This document shows positions 43,518-54,677 of a stretch of DNA of 64,000 bases, one piece after another (the stretch's first letter is position 1; each line of letters starts with the position of its first letter). The notes below the pieces were generated by a model that saw only the letters and a program-made list of their open reading frames with translations, searched no databases and was not told where the DNA came from. The translations under genes were made by a program, and so were the position numbers. This stretch comes from Rusavskia elegans (taxonomy: Eukaryota > Ascomycota > Lecanoromycetes > Teloschistales > Teloschistaceae), in contig SAUG01000068.1 in the NCBI GenBank assembly GCA_011316305.1, forward strand, positions 62,001-126,000, written 5' to 3'.

Positions 43518-45660
43518 TCACTGCTTATTTGCTGTTCTCGTCTGGTGCCGTATCCCTCGTCCGTCTCCTCTGTTCCCATCCACGAGGGCAAGGTGCAGAG
43601 TATCTGGCGGCGGGATCTTTGCTGCCTGGCTACCTTGGAGAGCTGGCAGTTCATGGCTCATAGAAGGGATCGGCATTTCATGGATCTCAGCTGTGCTGGG
43701 GACCTCGTGGCTTTGATACATCTTTGCGAGGTTATCCTCGAGTGTGCCACTGCGTAGTTCATGCCCTGCAGGGGCCGCATAGATCTCGTTAAGGAGGACA
43801 GGCTGCAATGGTCTCGAGATGGAGCGGTCGGTCGGAGTAGACTCCTTCCGGTGAGACCGACGGGGGTGGTGGATGAGATACAGTACGATTGCAATGATGA
43901 GTGCACTAATTGTAATCCCAACAACTGTGCCGGCTATCGCTCCCTTACTCAGGGGTAATGAGGATTTGGGCTTTTGTGGGGCGCTTGGCGGCTCCGGCGC
44001 TGTTGTATTGGTCATGGAAGCATCCGGGTTTTGTTGATTTGAGCTCATTAACTTGCGTAGATCATCGGACGAGAAGCCAGCGTCGGGTGTACGTTTTGTT
44101 GCTCCCCCAGTCGCGTTACCGCCAATCGCATTCGTTATTGATGAGTGGACTTGATAGGGAGCAGCACCAGCTTCGGGTTCATAGTTCGTGGCCCAAGTAT
44201 GGGTATTAAGGGAGAACATCCCAAGGCCCTGATTGAATTTGGGATCGGTGTCACAGCCAGCCATACCGCTTGGATACTATTCCTCCCTGCTAGGCCGGAT
44301 ACCACCAACGACGAGCATGTGATGTTTACCCATAAGATGACACTTGTGTTGCGATCGCTGGTCGGTATCGAGTGTTACTCTTATCCATGTGAACGAAGGG
44401 ATTGAGAGAACGTAGACGTTGCCATCGTTATTTTGGGTGTTTGAAGATCCCCATCCCCCAAACACGTAGACCGAGTGGCTGCTATTGTCCATTGCACTTA
44501 CTGCTATAGCGCAGCCTGCGCTACGCCACGATGGTATATCTCCGTGGGCTTGCTGCTGATACCACCGCTCATTGGCAATGTCATACACCGCGATATTTTG
44601 CATCTGCCAGCGTAGTTCGGGGGACTCGAGTCTTTTGGGGGGAACAGCTTCTGCAACGTTGGCCGTGAGTCCTCCGAAGGCAATCAACACACCTAAGATT
44701 GTAAGTTAGTGATGCTTGAAGAGTATACGCATCATCTGCGGAGCAGCGAGTTTTCCTTAATAAAACTCTTTGGTTGTTAAGAGGGTTTTGGAATCTCTAC
44801 ACATACCTTGGCTTCCGAGAGATCCCACAAAGGTAAAGAAACCCAACAGTATTGTGCCGGCCTGGTTGAGTCCTGCCGATGAGGTGTTGCGGAAGCTCTC
44901 GTTACTTTCGTCGAAGACAAGTAACCCTTGCACGAAGTAAGGTTTGACGTCTTCCTGCGCGTAGAAGGATGCATCGCTATATGGATCTTTTTGTCCACTG
45001 AGGTGGAATGCTTTGGATGGGTGGGCTTGTACGGACAATCCCCAGGAGAGACGCAAAACTGGATCACCAAGAGGAGATGATCGGGTCCATTGGTCTGAAC
45101 TAATATCATACCGCCAGAGCTCATTCGGTGGTATGGAAGATCCATTGTAGGAAAACCCACCATAGAGCCAAAGACTTGAGCCGTTCGAAAGAATGGTGCC
45201 TGCGTTCAGCGACGATGGTCCTGAGAGAGCCGTAGGGCCTGTCTTTGCTATGTGACGCCAAATCTTCTCATCTGCATTATTCCAAGGCTTGCGAAGATCG
45301 ATCCAGTCGACTGTAGAAGCTAGATAAATCTGCGTCAATCGCGGCCGAAGCTAGCGACTGTTTGTTTCCATAGAAGATCGAGCACTTACGGTGGGTAGTC
45401 TTGAACTCGGACCTGCTGGCATTTGATGTAGAGACTTGAGTCATTTGGCCACCGTCTACAAAGAGGGTTTCGTTGGCGACAATAGCTGATGAGACATTTC
45501 TCAAAATCAATAGGACGACAACCAAGAAACAGATGTATATTGGAAGACGGTTGGACGTACAGGAGTGAAGCCATCGAGAGCAGAATGTCGAATTTTGTCC
45601 GTAGGATCCCTCGCAGAAGAGACTTGTTAGGATGAGACACCATGAGATCTGATGTATCAT
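43518..45660 (-). pseudogene. Kelch-repeat transmembrane protein with in-frame TAG (nonsense allele or readthrough)
   Basis: Four exons, complement(43518..44692, 44807..45310, 45390..45485, 45561..45660), form one frame of 624 codons containing one TAG at 44277-44279. A signal peptide (MIHQISWCLILTSLFCEGSYG) leads into kelch blades: NETLFVDGGQM, GSSLWLYGGFSYNG, VLIAFGGLTAN, HSVYVFGGWGSS and HHMLVVGG. The TAG follows VGGIRPSREE; the same frame continues YPSGMAGCDTDPKFNQGLG with a further kelch-like NTHTWATNYEP. A membrane helix comes later (GTVVGITISALIIAIVLYLI), then a cytosolic tail. If the TAG terminates, the product is a secreted 461-residue protein lacking the anchor. Removing the stop by splicing would need an 81-base intron with a weak GTTGGT donor that deletes conserved residues. 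The exon 2/3 join (TTH-LDWIDL) is the least certain. Role unknown. Confidence 0.65.
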
Positions 45661-47433
45661 TACTAAGGACTCATCTGGTCTCAGAGTCTTGCAAAAACGT
45701 GAGACAAGACCACAAAGCATGCTGACGTAGGCAAAAGACAACAACAAGCACGCAAAAATGCTGTGAGGAACGTGATGGTAATGCAGTGGGAGAAATAAAA
45801 CATCATGGCACCAAATTTTCATGCAGGCAATTAACAATCCATTCGAATTTCAGTTGTCGGTCCTACATTCCCGGTAAAGGAGGCGTAGCTCGAATCAATG
45901 TAATGTAGTTGCTCTTACTGATCTTTCTTGGGGCCTAGTTAAGTATGCCCCAGCAAGTGTCACGAGAAGCGGCGTCTGCAGGATTGGACCGATTGGTTTC
46001 CAGAATTCATGCACCAACGAGCCTCGCATTTGCCTCAGCATGGCAAGAGAATGTTTCAATCATAATAGAATAACCTTTTGCTCATGAAGTGTTTTCCGTG
46101 AGTCGTGTATTGTGACCTTTCGTGTTTGTCAATGTTCTAGGTAGCACTGATGGCGACTGTGCCCTTGTTCATACCTTCGGGTAACCATTCCGAGACTGTA
46201 AGATAGTGATACTGGCTAGGCGAACGAGGCGATCGGCGGAGAGTACCACTTAATGATGACCACCAACTGCATCATTGACAGTTGAGTCTGCTTCACGCTT
46301 GTACCCAACCAGTTGATGCCTTGACTGGAGCTAATTTTTCTGCAAGCACGGTGGGACAAACATTACACAAGCCCCTGAGGCAATCCCGTTTGGCCGTCCG
46401 CTTGCTGTGCCGTGCTGATAGGGTCAGATGAGATGAGTCCGCATACCGAACCGAGATTAGAGTAGTCCTGAGCTGAAACTACATTCGGAGGAGCTGAATA
46501 GCCGACGGTCAAGAGCAAGCGAGCCGAGCGAGCTTAGGGGTCTTGACCGTCGGCTACCGGTCGAATTGTCCCCGCACCGCTTGATATTGACGAAAAGCGG
46601 TATTGTCATGCAGGAAGAACGCTGGGACGAGTTTCAAAGATATTTGGAGATTAACACTGCAGCGAACCGGAGAATGGCTGGCTGAAAGACGGACAGGTGT
46701 GGATGGGATGAAAAAAAGCCTTCGTGAAATAATGCCTAGAGAAGCTTAGTTTAGGCGCCGAACGCCGGCGGTTAAGCGCTGCCAGCCCCTGCAGTAAATC
46801 ATCAGGGGCTCTCGGAGGCTATCAAAGAGAACTTCGTTCAGTCCTGCTGATGCCTACTAATACCTGAGACATGGCCTTATCCTGCCCTTAATCTCGCCTT
46901 ATATTAGCATGTCAAGTAGTGCCTCTTACACTGTTGTAGTCAACAATGAGTCATACTTTCGATCTCACAAAGGCCCACTAGTTGTGCAGAATCGAGCCAT
47001 TCATCCTCACAAACACTTCGTCTAATCTGAGAAAAGTCGATCTGATTTTCCCCCACTCACTCCATTGATATCATACATACCTCGATCGTAGCTGAGACTG
47101 ATATCGATCGTACATATACTGTCCTCACAAGTCAGCGCTTCCACTCATTTCAACAACATCTCTGGCAATTTGAGAGATCCCAAATCCACGTCTATTCTTA
47201 TTCTCGCCACTGATAAGAACAGGCTCCACCACGACCAATTTCTGCTACAATTATCCGAAAGAGAAAGTTCTCAGATCGGCAACTGAGGAAATATACTGTC
47301 ATGGACTCGGAGACTTCAGGAAAGACCCGCTCCCTCCTAGACCTCCCCTTATAAGATCCGCCATATAATCTACGCCGCCACACTACCTTATCGGATAGAG
47401 ATATATAGTCCAAGTTTCCACTACTCCAAACAA
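45661..47433. other. 1.77-kb gene-poor region with a perfect hairpin
   Basis: Divergent spacing between the kelch gene (-) and an unknown gene (+). It contains the 16-bp inverted repeat at 46499-46556. A weaker palindrome AGCCCCTG...CAGGGGCT lies near 46785-46811. No coding frame above 90 codons with motifs. Confidence 0.5.
46499..46556. repeat. Perfect 16-bp inverted repeat (hairpin)
   Basis: The arm TAGCCGACGGTCAAGA (46499-46514) is repeated as its exact reverse complement TCTTGACCGTCGGCTA (46541-46556). The 26-base loop holds GCGAGCCGAGCGAGC. It is not followed by a T-run. Confidence 0.92.
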
Positions 47434-48054
47434 ATGGGGCTAAATTCGTTAGCCTCATTATTACGCCTTGCTTCCGTTTCGTATGAGGTCCGCAGCGAGA
47501 TTGGCGGAGTCCTATGCAAAGTTTTTACCCAGCATCCAGTACACTTCATCACGGATGAAGTAGAGCTTGGAGAAAGAATACCCTGGGTCAGCTTGGCAGA
47601 CAGGATTCCGAGCAATGTGGGCTCAGTCATCCGACATGTTTTTATCGACGACCAGCTCGAGATCAGAAGAACCCCGAGCACAGCTACACTTTTTAGCAAT
47701 GCACAAGATATGCACATACCTTCAGCTGGTCGGGAAGTGGAGTTTTGTTGCTTTAACCTCTTCGAGTGTCAACAGCGATGCATACACTGCAAATTCCCCT
47801 CGATGAGGAAATTTGAGTCCATTAAGGAGCAAATTGGCGATTGGCAGATCCACTGGATGCCTTCAGAAACAACGATCAGCGAACGTTGCGTCAGAGCCAT
47901 AAGGAACGTGCTCTCACCCGACGAAGGAATCAACAACAGTAAGGGCGAAGTTTCCGTGCCAGGCTTGGGGAAAGAACAGATCATTGCTTTGTTGCGCGCC
48001 TGTGATCAGCAAAGTGGAGGGATACGGAGACCCTGGCGACAAGAGATAGTCTGA
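47434..48054 (+). CDS. Hypothetical protein, unrecognised
   Basis: A single ATG-initiated frame of 206 codons with a normal amino-acid balance. I do not recognise a family. The opening LNSLASLLRLASVSYEVRSEIGG, followed by HPVHFITDEVELGERIPW and IRHVFIDDQLE, vaguely recalls the region behind the F-box in fungal F-box-like proteins, where a locus starts with a helical 'LL..S...R.E' segment, but no F-box is visible. There is a Cys cluster (CCFNLFECQQRCIHCKF, about residues 109-125) that could be structural. No signal peptide or membrane segment. The frame stays open a short way upstream of the ATG, so a 5' exon may be missing. It is convergent with the permease, 114 bases between stops. Confidence 0.5.
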   Translation: MGLNSLASLLRLASVSYEVRSEIGGVLCKVFTQHPVHFITDEVELGERIPWVSLADRIPSNVGSVIRHVFIDDQLEIRRTPSTATLFSNAQDMHIPSAGREVEFCCFNLFECQQRCIHCKFPSMRKFESIKEQIGDWQIHWMPSETTISERCVRAIRNVLSPDEGINNSKGEVSVPGLGKEQIIALLRACDQQSGGIRRPWRQEIV

Positions 48055-48168
48055 TAGTCAATCATAGGTCGGAGATCTAATCGTACCAATGCTCGAAGAC
48101 CAAAACCCTCTATCAAACATGGAACATATTCGATTCAGCTACTCCACTTCCAGCAGAACACGTAATTC

Positions 48169-50256
48169 CTACAAGGCATCCTTCGCCAGCAATGCGTTAT
48201 TTCTCGCAACGAACTTTGGGCCCTCGTACTTTCCCTTTTTCACCACCCACCATCCGACGATGAAGATCGATATACCCCCTGTGATCAAGCTGACATAATT
48301 CATCGATGCCGCGTCCACCGGTAACGTGAAGGGGAAACAAAATATAACGATAAAAGCCATGATATACACGCAGCCGATGGTATGAACAACGTAGCCAATC
48401 CACCCTCCCATCCAGAAGTCCCCTGGTTCAACATGCGAGCGCCGGGAGAGCAGATGCGGCAGGATGGCTGCTAGATAGCTCAAGGTGCTGAAGATGACAA
48501 AAGACCCCACGAATGCGTTGAAAGCCGTGGTGCTGGCAACAAAGATACAGCCTAGCAAGGTACACATGATTGCGCATGTTAAGGTTGCGTTGAACGGATT
48601 TCTTTTGGTAGGATGGATCTTGCTGAGGAACTTGCTAAAAGGCACCGCGTCATCTCGGGATAGTGTCCAGAGTGTCCGACCGCAGGTGATGTAACCTGCA
48701 ATAATGCAAACGACGCTGGAGACAAAGATGACTATGACAAGCCCAAGTGCTCCACCAGCGCTGCCAGTAGCCTGGCGATAGATTTCCGTCAATGGGAAAG
48801 TAGCAGACGTCCCAAGGACAGCGTCGAGGTCATCCAGAGCATAGAATATTGCCACCAAGAACAACAAGGTCGTCAGAAAGTTGATGAGGTTCTGGAATAA
48901 GATCGCCTTGGGTATGTTGCGGCTGGGACGTGGCAATTCTTCGGAAAGGTGGGTTACTGGAGTACACCTCGGAATTAGTATCTTATGGCTCCGGCGAAGC
49001 ACAAGTGTGAAAGATGTCCCAACAGTACGAAGAATTAGTGAACCGCTTTTAACTTCACGGATATGCCACGTATTTCTGGATTCAAGCTTGCTTAGAAGAA
49101 AATAGGTCCGAGAACATACCTACATCCGGTGTCCCAATTCCCTACATGGATTCATAGAATCAGTTCAAGCTCATCATGTCGATGATCGATGAAAAGGTGG
49201 ATTACACCTACATATGCGCCGTTGAGGCAGCCAGCCATGAAGACGAAGCCGTTGCTCGTCCAGCCAGTCTCGTTCTGCCATTTCCGCCAGACAAATTCGT
49301 TTGAGGCATACGGTTTCCCCTTGACGCTAGGCATGATGGCACAAACCATAATGGTCACGAACACCCCCCCGACAACAATGACTATGCTCATTTTCTCGAT
49401 CATAGGCAATGCCCGATTGAAAAAGAGAACCACGAAGCAGGTGGTCCACGTCACCAGAAGGTAGCCAATGAGTGCATGCCATGTCTGAGGTTCGTATTCA
49501 GGATGGAAAAGTCCGTACATGGTGACGAGCTGGAGTAGAGTTCAGAGTCAGCATGTCTTCGTCGAGTACCAGTGAACCTCTGAGACAAGTGTTGGAAGCA
49601 GCCCTTCCTTTGGCAATCTAATTATCCAACGCCTCGACTGGCCACATACGATGTCTCGATCAAAATCTCAATCGAACACTGTGGAGCCAGGTCTTGCAAC
49701 TTCAGGTCGAGGGGGATCAAGGTGAAGTAGCTCCGAACTTCACTGACCTGTTTGCCACATATTGCGGACATGGAAGCTGTACCGAACTGATAGGCACAGT
49801 AATTCCACCAGCCAGCGAACCATCCAGTCAAACGCCCGAAGCGACCGCCGCAGACGGATGCGAAATGGTAGACGCCTCCTGAAGAGGGCATTGCCGACGC
49901 CAGTTCAGCTATCGAGGCTGAGATGAAAGCGTACATCAGGCTCGCAAAAATGAACTCGTATATCACACCAGGTGGACCTCTGTAATCTCTCAATTTACTT
50001 TTCCTAAAAGATCGCGGAGATCGAATTACCCATTGCTAATGGCCACGGTGAGAGTGCCGGCCAACGCAGTCCAGCAATTTCCTGCTACAACGCCTACGGC
50101 CAAGACGCTCCATATGGAGAAGTTCCTATGAACCTCTTGGCGGTGTCCTGAAGGATTAATACACTCGGTCTCCTCAAAATTGGCTATTTCCAACTCCTCG
50201 GATCGATATTCCGGCTTATCGTCCTTCAGTTTCTCGTCGAGGGAACGATCATCCAT
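48169..50256 (-). CDS. Amino-acid/GABA/choline-type permease (APC superfamily)
   Basis: Five exons, complement(48169..48956, 49120..49141, 49212..49529, 49748..49979, 50030..50256), give 528 residues with about 12 hydrophobic segments. A charged N-terminus (MDDRSLDEKLKDDKPEYRSEE) is followed by FSIWSVLAVGVVAGNCWTAL, SNGGPPGVIYEFIFASLMYAF, and IAELASAMPSSGGVYHFASVC, the APC consensus helix 1-2 region of the fungal GABA/choline permeases. Later landmarks are GTPDVVTHLSEELPRPSRNIPKAI and SRDDAVPFSKFLSKIHP. It should import a small nitrogen compound at the plasma membrane; substrate unknown. Exon 4 is only 22 bases and encodes GIGTPDV, needed for the conserved motif. Intron 2 (218 bases) is the least certain join, since relatives carry a few extra residues there. 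Confidence 0.9.
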
Positions 50257-51652
50257 ACTGAGGTTTGTCTGGTAACGGATGATCCAAAGAAGGAAACAGC
50301 ACTTGCTGTCAGTGCAACGCTTCGACCACCCCTGCTTTGGGGAAGTGGTGTACTGTTGGAAGTGAAGAGCAGGGCGTCAGCTTCGTTATTTATCTGCTGC
50401 CGCTGAGTGCGGGGAACAGTAGCTATCTGTGCTCGAACGTGCTCCAGAAGCGTATATCATCTTGGCGTTGAAGTCTCATCTACATGAGTGTGACACACCT
50501 TGATGGTGATTCGAGGATCAGCTGCATAAGGCTTGCATCTCTACAAGCATCTCGGGATGGTTGACAACGAGAACCTATGAGGCGAGACCTCTTAATCTCT
50601 CGGTTTCATCTAAAGCAAACAAGTAACCGCTTGGAGGCTTAGTTCCAAAGGAAGGCATCATAACGACTATTATTGAGTCCATAGGTATAGCTGCGACAAC
50701 CATTCTGGAAGTCCTCTTAACAATTGCCAAGCCATCAAGGTCGAAGTGATGGAAGAATTGCAGCATGATGTGACTACGACAAATAACCCACCATCAAGAC
50801 ATTTGTGGGGGCCCCCTTTTGGTGCAGTCAGTTATGAGCCCTCGACGCAAGCCACTATGCAGCAGATAACTAAGGTCCGAGACGCCAGGCCGCGTCAGCA
50901 ACTAGCGGTTAAAAGCCAGAGTCAGAACCAGCGCCATTGGCCAGTCGTGTGTACCTGCGCAACCCCAAGACCACAAGCTACTCTAGCTTAACTTCCAGCA
51001 CTGCCCTCGGCCGTCAAGCTGAGGGGGTGTGAGAATCTACGACAAATAACACACCATCAAGACAATTGTGGGGGCCCCCTTTTGGTGCAGTCAGCTTTGT
51101 CCTATTGGTTTGCAGGATCGAGAAGAATGGAAGGAACATTCGCATCTTGTTAAGTTCCTGGACTCTAGGTTCCGGGCGCTACTTAGCTGTGTGTTTACAG
51201 GCGCTTTAGGCGCTCCGTGGTCCAAGCGAGGCCACATCCGAGGAACTACCATCTCTTCACTCGCTCTTCTTCGAGTGTACAGACTTGTGGGGAGAAGTCT
51301 CTGCAGCTGTTTGCACCCTTTGCAGTTAAATTGGTGGGACTTCTAATTTGGCTGACCGGGCAGTCGAGGTATCGGATGCCGGTGTCCAGTACCACGAAAC
51401 ATCGAAAAGAGATGGTATGAAAAATGACATCAGCGAGTATACCGTCCCAGCTTCACGTGACAGCGCACTTGGATTGGTGAAGTTGCTCAGACTACTCCGT
51501 ACCTTACCTTAGTTCTGAGACATCACCGCTTGGCATCAGGCACTTGGCCCCAGGCGAGATCTAATTGTACGATGGCTTAACATCCATCATGTCATATTCT
51601 TCTCAGCTTCATCTCCCTATAGCTTTATTTGGGCTCGCTCGAGCAACCGAGC
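50257..51652. other. 1.4-kb divergent intergenic region with a direct repeat
   Basis: Between the permease (-) and the polymerase (+). It contains two copies of a 58-base direct repeat (50774-50831 and 51037-51094). No credible gene. Confidence 0.5.
50774..51094. repeat. 58-bp direct repeat pair, possible LTR relic
   Basis: Copies at 50774-50831 and 51037-51094 differ at two positions. Both include GACAAATAAC, CACCATCAAGACA and TTGTGGGGGCCCCCTTTTGG. The second copy is preceded by GAGGGGGTGTGAGAAT, which resembles a polypurine tract next to a TG-starting LTR; the first is preceded by TGTGA. The 205 bases between them carry no recognisable retroelement protein. Confidence 0.7.
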
Positions 51653-53979
51653 ATGGAAACCTCGGAGACCCCGGAAAGCCTGAAGAGAGGCCTCTTTAGA
51701 GAACTTTACGAGCTAGATGTCTCAGATGATTCGGTGAATGATGTGGGGACTGTGCTCGCCGCTTTCAGGGCCGCTAAGCCAGCGCCCAAGGCACCACAGG
51801 CTTTCAACAGACCTAGAGCAAACCGTGCTCCGCGCCAACTTCAACCCTTGGGAAGGACTGTTTCCGCTCCTACAGGGTTGAAAACAACAGCAACAACGAC
51901 GAAACTATTGACAACACAATCGTTGTCAGACGGTGGTGATAAACAGTCAAAAGCAGTAGCTTCACCCGTCTCAAGGTCTGCAGTAGTAGAAGATTTGCAG
52001 TCTAAGACAATTGCAGATCAGAAACCTATCCAGATGGCGCCGAGTGCCAAGGGAAAGCGAAAGAGAGGTCGATCGCTGGAAGTCCTACCGGAAGCTCAGC
52101 AGATCTTCCGAGGACTGAGGTTCTGTAAGCGCTCTATTCCTTTCATGTTCATTATACTCATCCTTTAAAGATTTCTTACCAAATGATGACGTGGCTCCTG
52201 CACGGAAACTTCGCATTACCAAAGTACTCGAGAGAGGTGCAACGTGGATCAAGGAATGGACCGATGACACTACTCATATCATTGTCGACCGCAATTTGAC
52301 GTATGACGATCTCCTGAAATACCTGAGGAGATCTTCGATACCCGTTGGTCAATGTTTTCCCTAGAAGCACCGCAATTACTGACATTACAGGCAAATATCG
52401 CCGTAGTCAATGAGCATTACCCGGCTGAGTGTATTCAATATCGGACAATAGTCAACCCGGACCAAGTGCACTACCATGTTCGAGGTCGCCCGTCGAATGT
52501 TGTCGTGGGACAAGAAGACAGACCCGCAGACTCGGCAGCCGACTCTCTGCCCTTGAAACCTGAAAAGCGTGCAGATGCTGACCCAACTCCTACTCCTTCA
52601 ACGACCGAGGCCAGTGAGCAGCTTTCGGTCCACATCCCTGCCGTTGTCCAGACTGCTGTCGGTGCCCCGCCCAGCGAGACCAACCCTCCCAGTTCCCAGC
52701 TTCGAAATGGGCCAGCAGACGCGTTGGACGAGGCAATTGAGGAGATGCTGGCTGTCAAGGACCTAGTAAGCTACTGCGCCGAGAGCAAAGACGTCCGCAA
52801 TACTGACCGCGAAAGCCTTTAGATGATGAGGACTTCGATTCCCCTAATTCTAGTATGGCAATGGAAGATTCGGATAACGACGATCGTGAAAAAGAGCCAG
52901 ACAAACTCAAAGCGAAAAATCCCTCCTTCGAGAAGTCCTGGCAAGCGAAATTCACATGCATGGAAAAGCACACGGGCACCGAAAACCAAGCAAATCCCAA
53001 CGCCAGAACTATCGAAGTCCTAAAGCAGATGACAGACTACTACGACCGTACCAACGACCACTGGAGGACCATCGCCTATCGAAAAGCCATCGCCGCACTC
53101 AAAAAACAAACACGCAAAATCACCACCAAAGAAGAAGCTTTCGCCATCCCCTTCATCGGCTCTCGTCTTGCCGTCAAAATCGAAGAAATCGTCTTCACCA
53201 ACCGCCTCCGGCGCCTGGAAAACACAAACTTCGACAGCGCAGACACCGCTCTCCAACTCTTCCTCAAAATATACGGCGTCGGCCACTCCCAAGCCAGCCT
53301 GTGGATCAACCAAGGCTACCGCACTCTCAACGACCTCCTCACAAAAGCCACGCTCACCACAAACCAAAAGATTGGCATCGAACACGTCGAAGATTTCGCC
53401 ACTCGTATTTCTCGAGCTGAAGTCGAACACCACGGCCGCATCGTCCGCGATGCCATTCACAAGGAAGATCCAGCCATCGAAATCACAATCGGTGGCTCCT
53501 ACCGGCGCGGCGCCCCGGATTCCGGAGATGTCGATTTCATCATCACGAAACCAGACGCCAGCATGGAAACCCTGCGAACCATAATCCTCGACACTGTCAT
53601 CCCCTCCCTCTTCCGCGCCAACTACCTCCAGCACGCCCTCGCCTCTACCTCGCGCTCCGACGGCTCAAAATGGCACGGATGCGCCACACTCCCTGGTTCT
53701 AAGATCTGGCACCGCATCGATTTCCTGCTCGTCCCGCATGCAGAGATCGGAGCCGCGCTGATATATTTCACGGGGAACGATATCTTTAATCGGAGTATAC
53801 GGTTGTTAGCCAGTCGGAAGGGCATGAGGTTGAATCAGAGGGGGTTGTGGAAGGATGTTTTGAGGGGGAGGAACAGAGAGCAAGTTACGCAAGGGGGATT
53901 GGTGGAGAGTCAGGATGAGAGGAAGATTTTTGGGCTGCTGGGCGTGCCGTGGAGGCCGCCGGAGCATCGAGTTTGTTAG
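51653..53979 (+). CDS. POL4: Family X DNA polymerase (Pol lambda/Pol4) with BRCT domain
   Basis: Four exons, 51653..52124, 52171..52343, 52391..52765 and 52831..53979, give 722 residues. The N-terminus is Ser/Thr/Lys-rich. A BRCT domain spans exons 2-3 (FLPNDDVAPARKLRITKVLE, ATWIKEWTDDTTHIIVDR, VVNEHYPAECIQY; residues about 155-235). The catalytic part has the 8-kDa helix-hairpin-helix AIPFIGSRLAVKIEEI, the second hairpin KIYGVGHSQASLW, the nucleotidyltransferase motif GGSYRRGAPDSGDVDF with both Asp, the third Asp in HRIDFLLVP, and the dNTP pocket YFTGNDIFNRSIRLLA. It ends VPWRPPEHRVC, as usual. The enzyme fills gaps in base excision repair and end joining. Intron 3 is odd: the natural TAG acceptor at 52822 puts exon 4 out of frame, and only a GAG acceptor at 52830 keeps it. 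The frame runs upstream to TTG 51629, but the first ATG is 51653. Confidence 0.88.
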
Positions 53980-54677
53980 GGGATGCGGGCAACTTTTTGA
54001 ACGGGCAGGCTTTATGGCGTTTGGGGTGTTTCGAAGGAAGGGGCCAGGAAGGATTGGATATGCAGCTGTTGGGTTGTCGTGGAAAGCGCCTCGGCATAGG
54101 ATTTGCTGGGGGTGGATAGGGGAGGGAGAAGTTTCTTTGTCTGTCTGGGGTGTTACCGGGGTGCTGCCGGAGGTGGAAGGATTGGATATTTGGTGCAGGA
54201 GCAAGACGCAGCATTTTCTGAAGTTTTCAAGGGTGGTATGGTCGAGGCATAGGGTACCTTATGCTAGGCGTTGACAACCATTGGGATTGGGAGAAAGGAC
54301 CATCGGCATTAGGTAGGATTGGTTAAGGCATTTAGGTCATGACTGGCGACTTTGGATGTTCAATGGCCTCATACGTAGCACCTGGTATCTTCAACCATGA
54401 CAACCTTTCATGAATATTCCATACGAAAGACGATACGTCTGCTATGACATAAATGCATGCATATGACACTGCTCTTGAGCCCTTACAGTCCCTGAACGCC
54501 GCGCTATGCTTTCGTTTATTACCGTCCTTGTTGTGCAAGCGTACCTCAAGGTAAGGTAATTCACATGGGTATCGATTCTCAAAGATGTGTGATATCTGTG
54601 ATTTTGCTGCCGTGGCGAGTGCGTCCTGCGCTAATTTTGAGTTACTCCACGGGGTTCTCAGATGCTCGAGTGCCATC
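53980..54677. other. Intergenic, convergent 3' flanks
   Basis: 698 bases between the stops of the polymerase (+) and VPS26 (-). A minus-strand open frame of 186 codons across 54332-54892 overlaps the VPS26 last exon in another frame and is a shadow. Nothing else seen. Confidence 0.45.
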
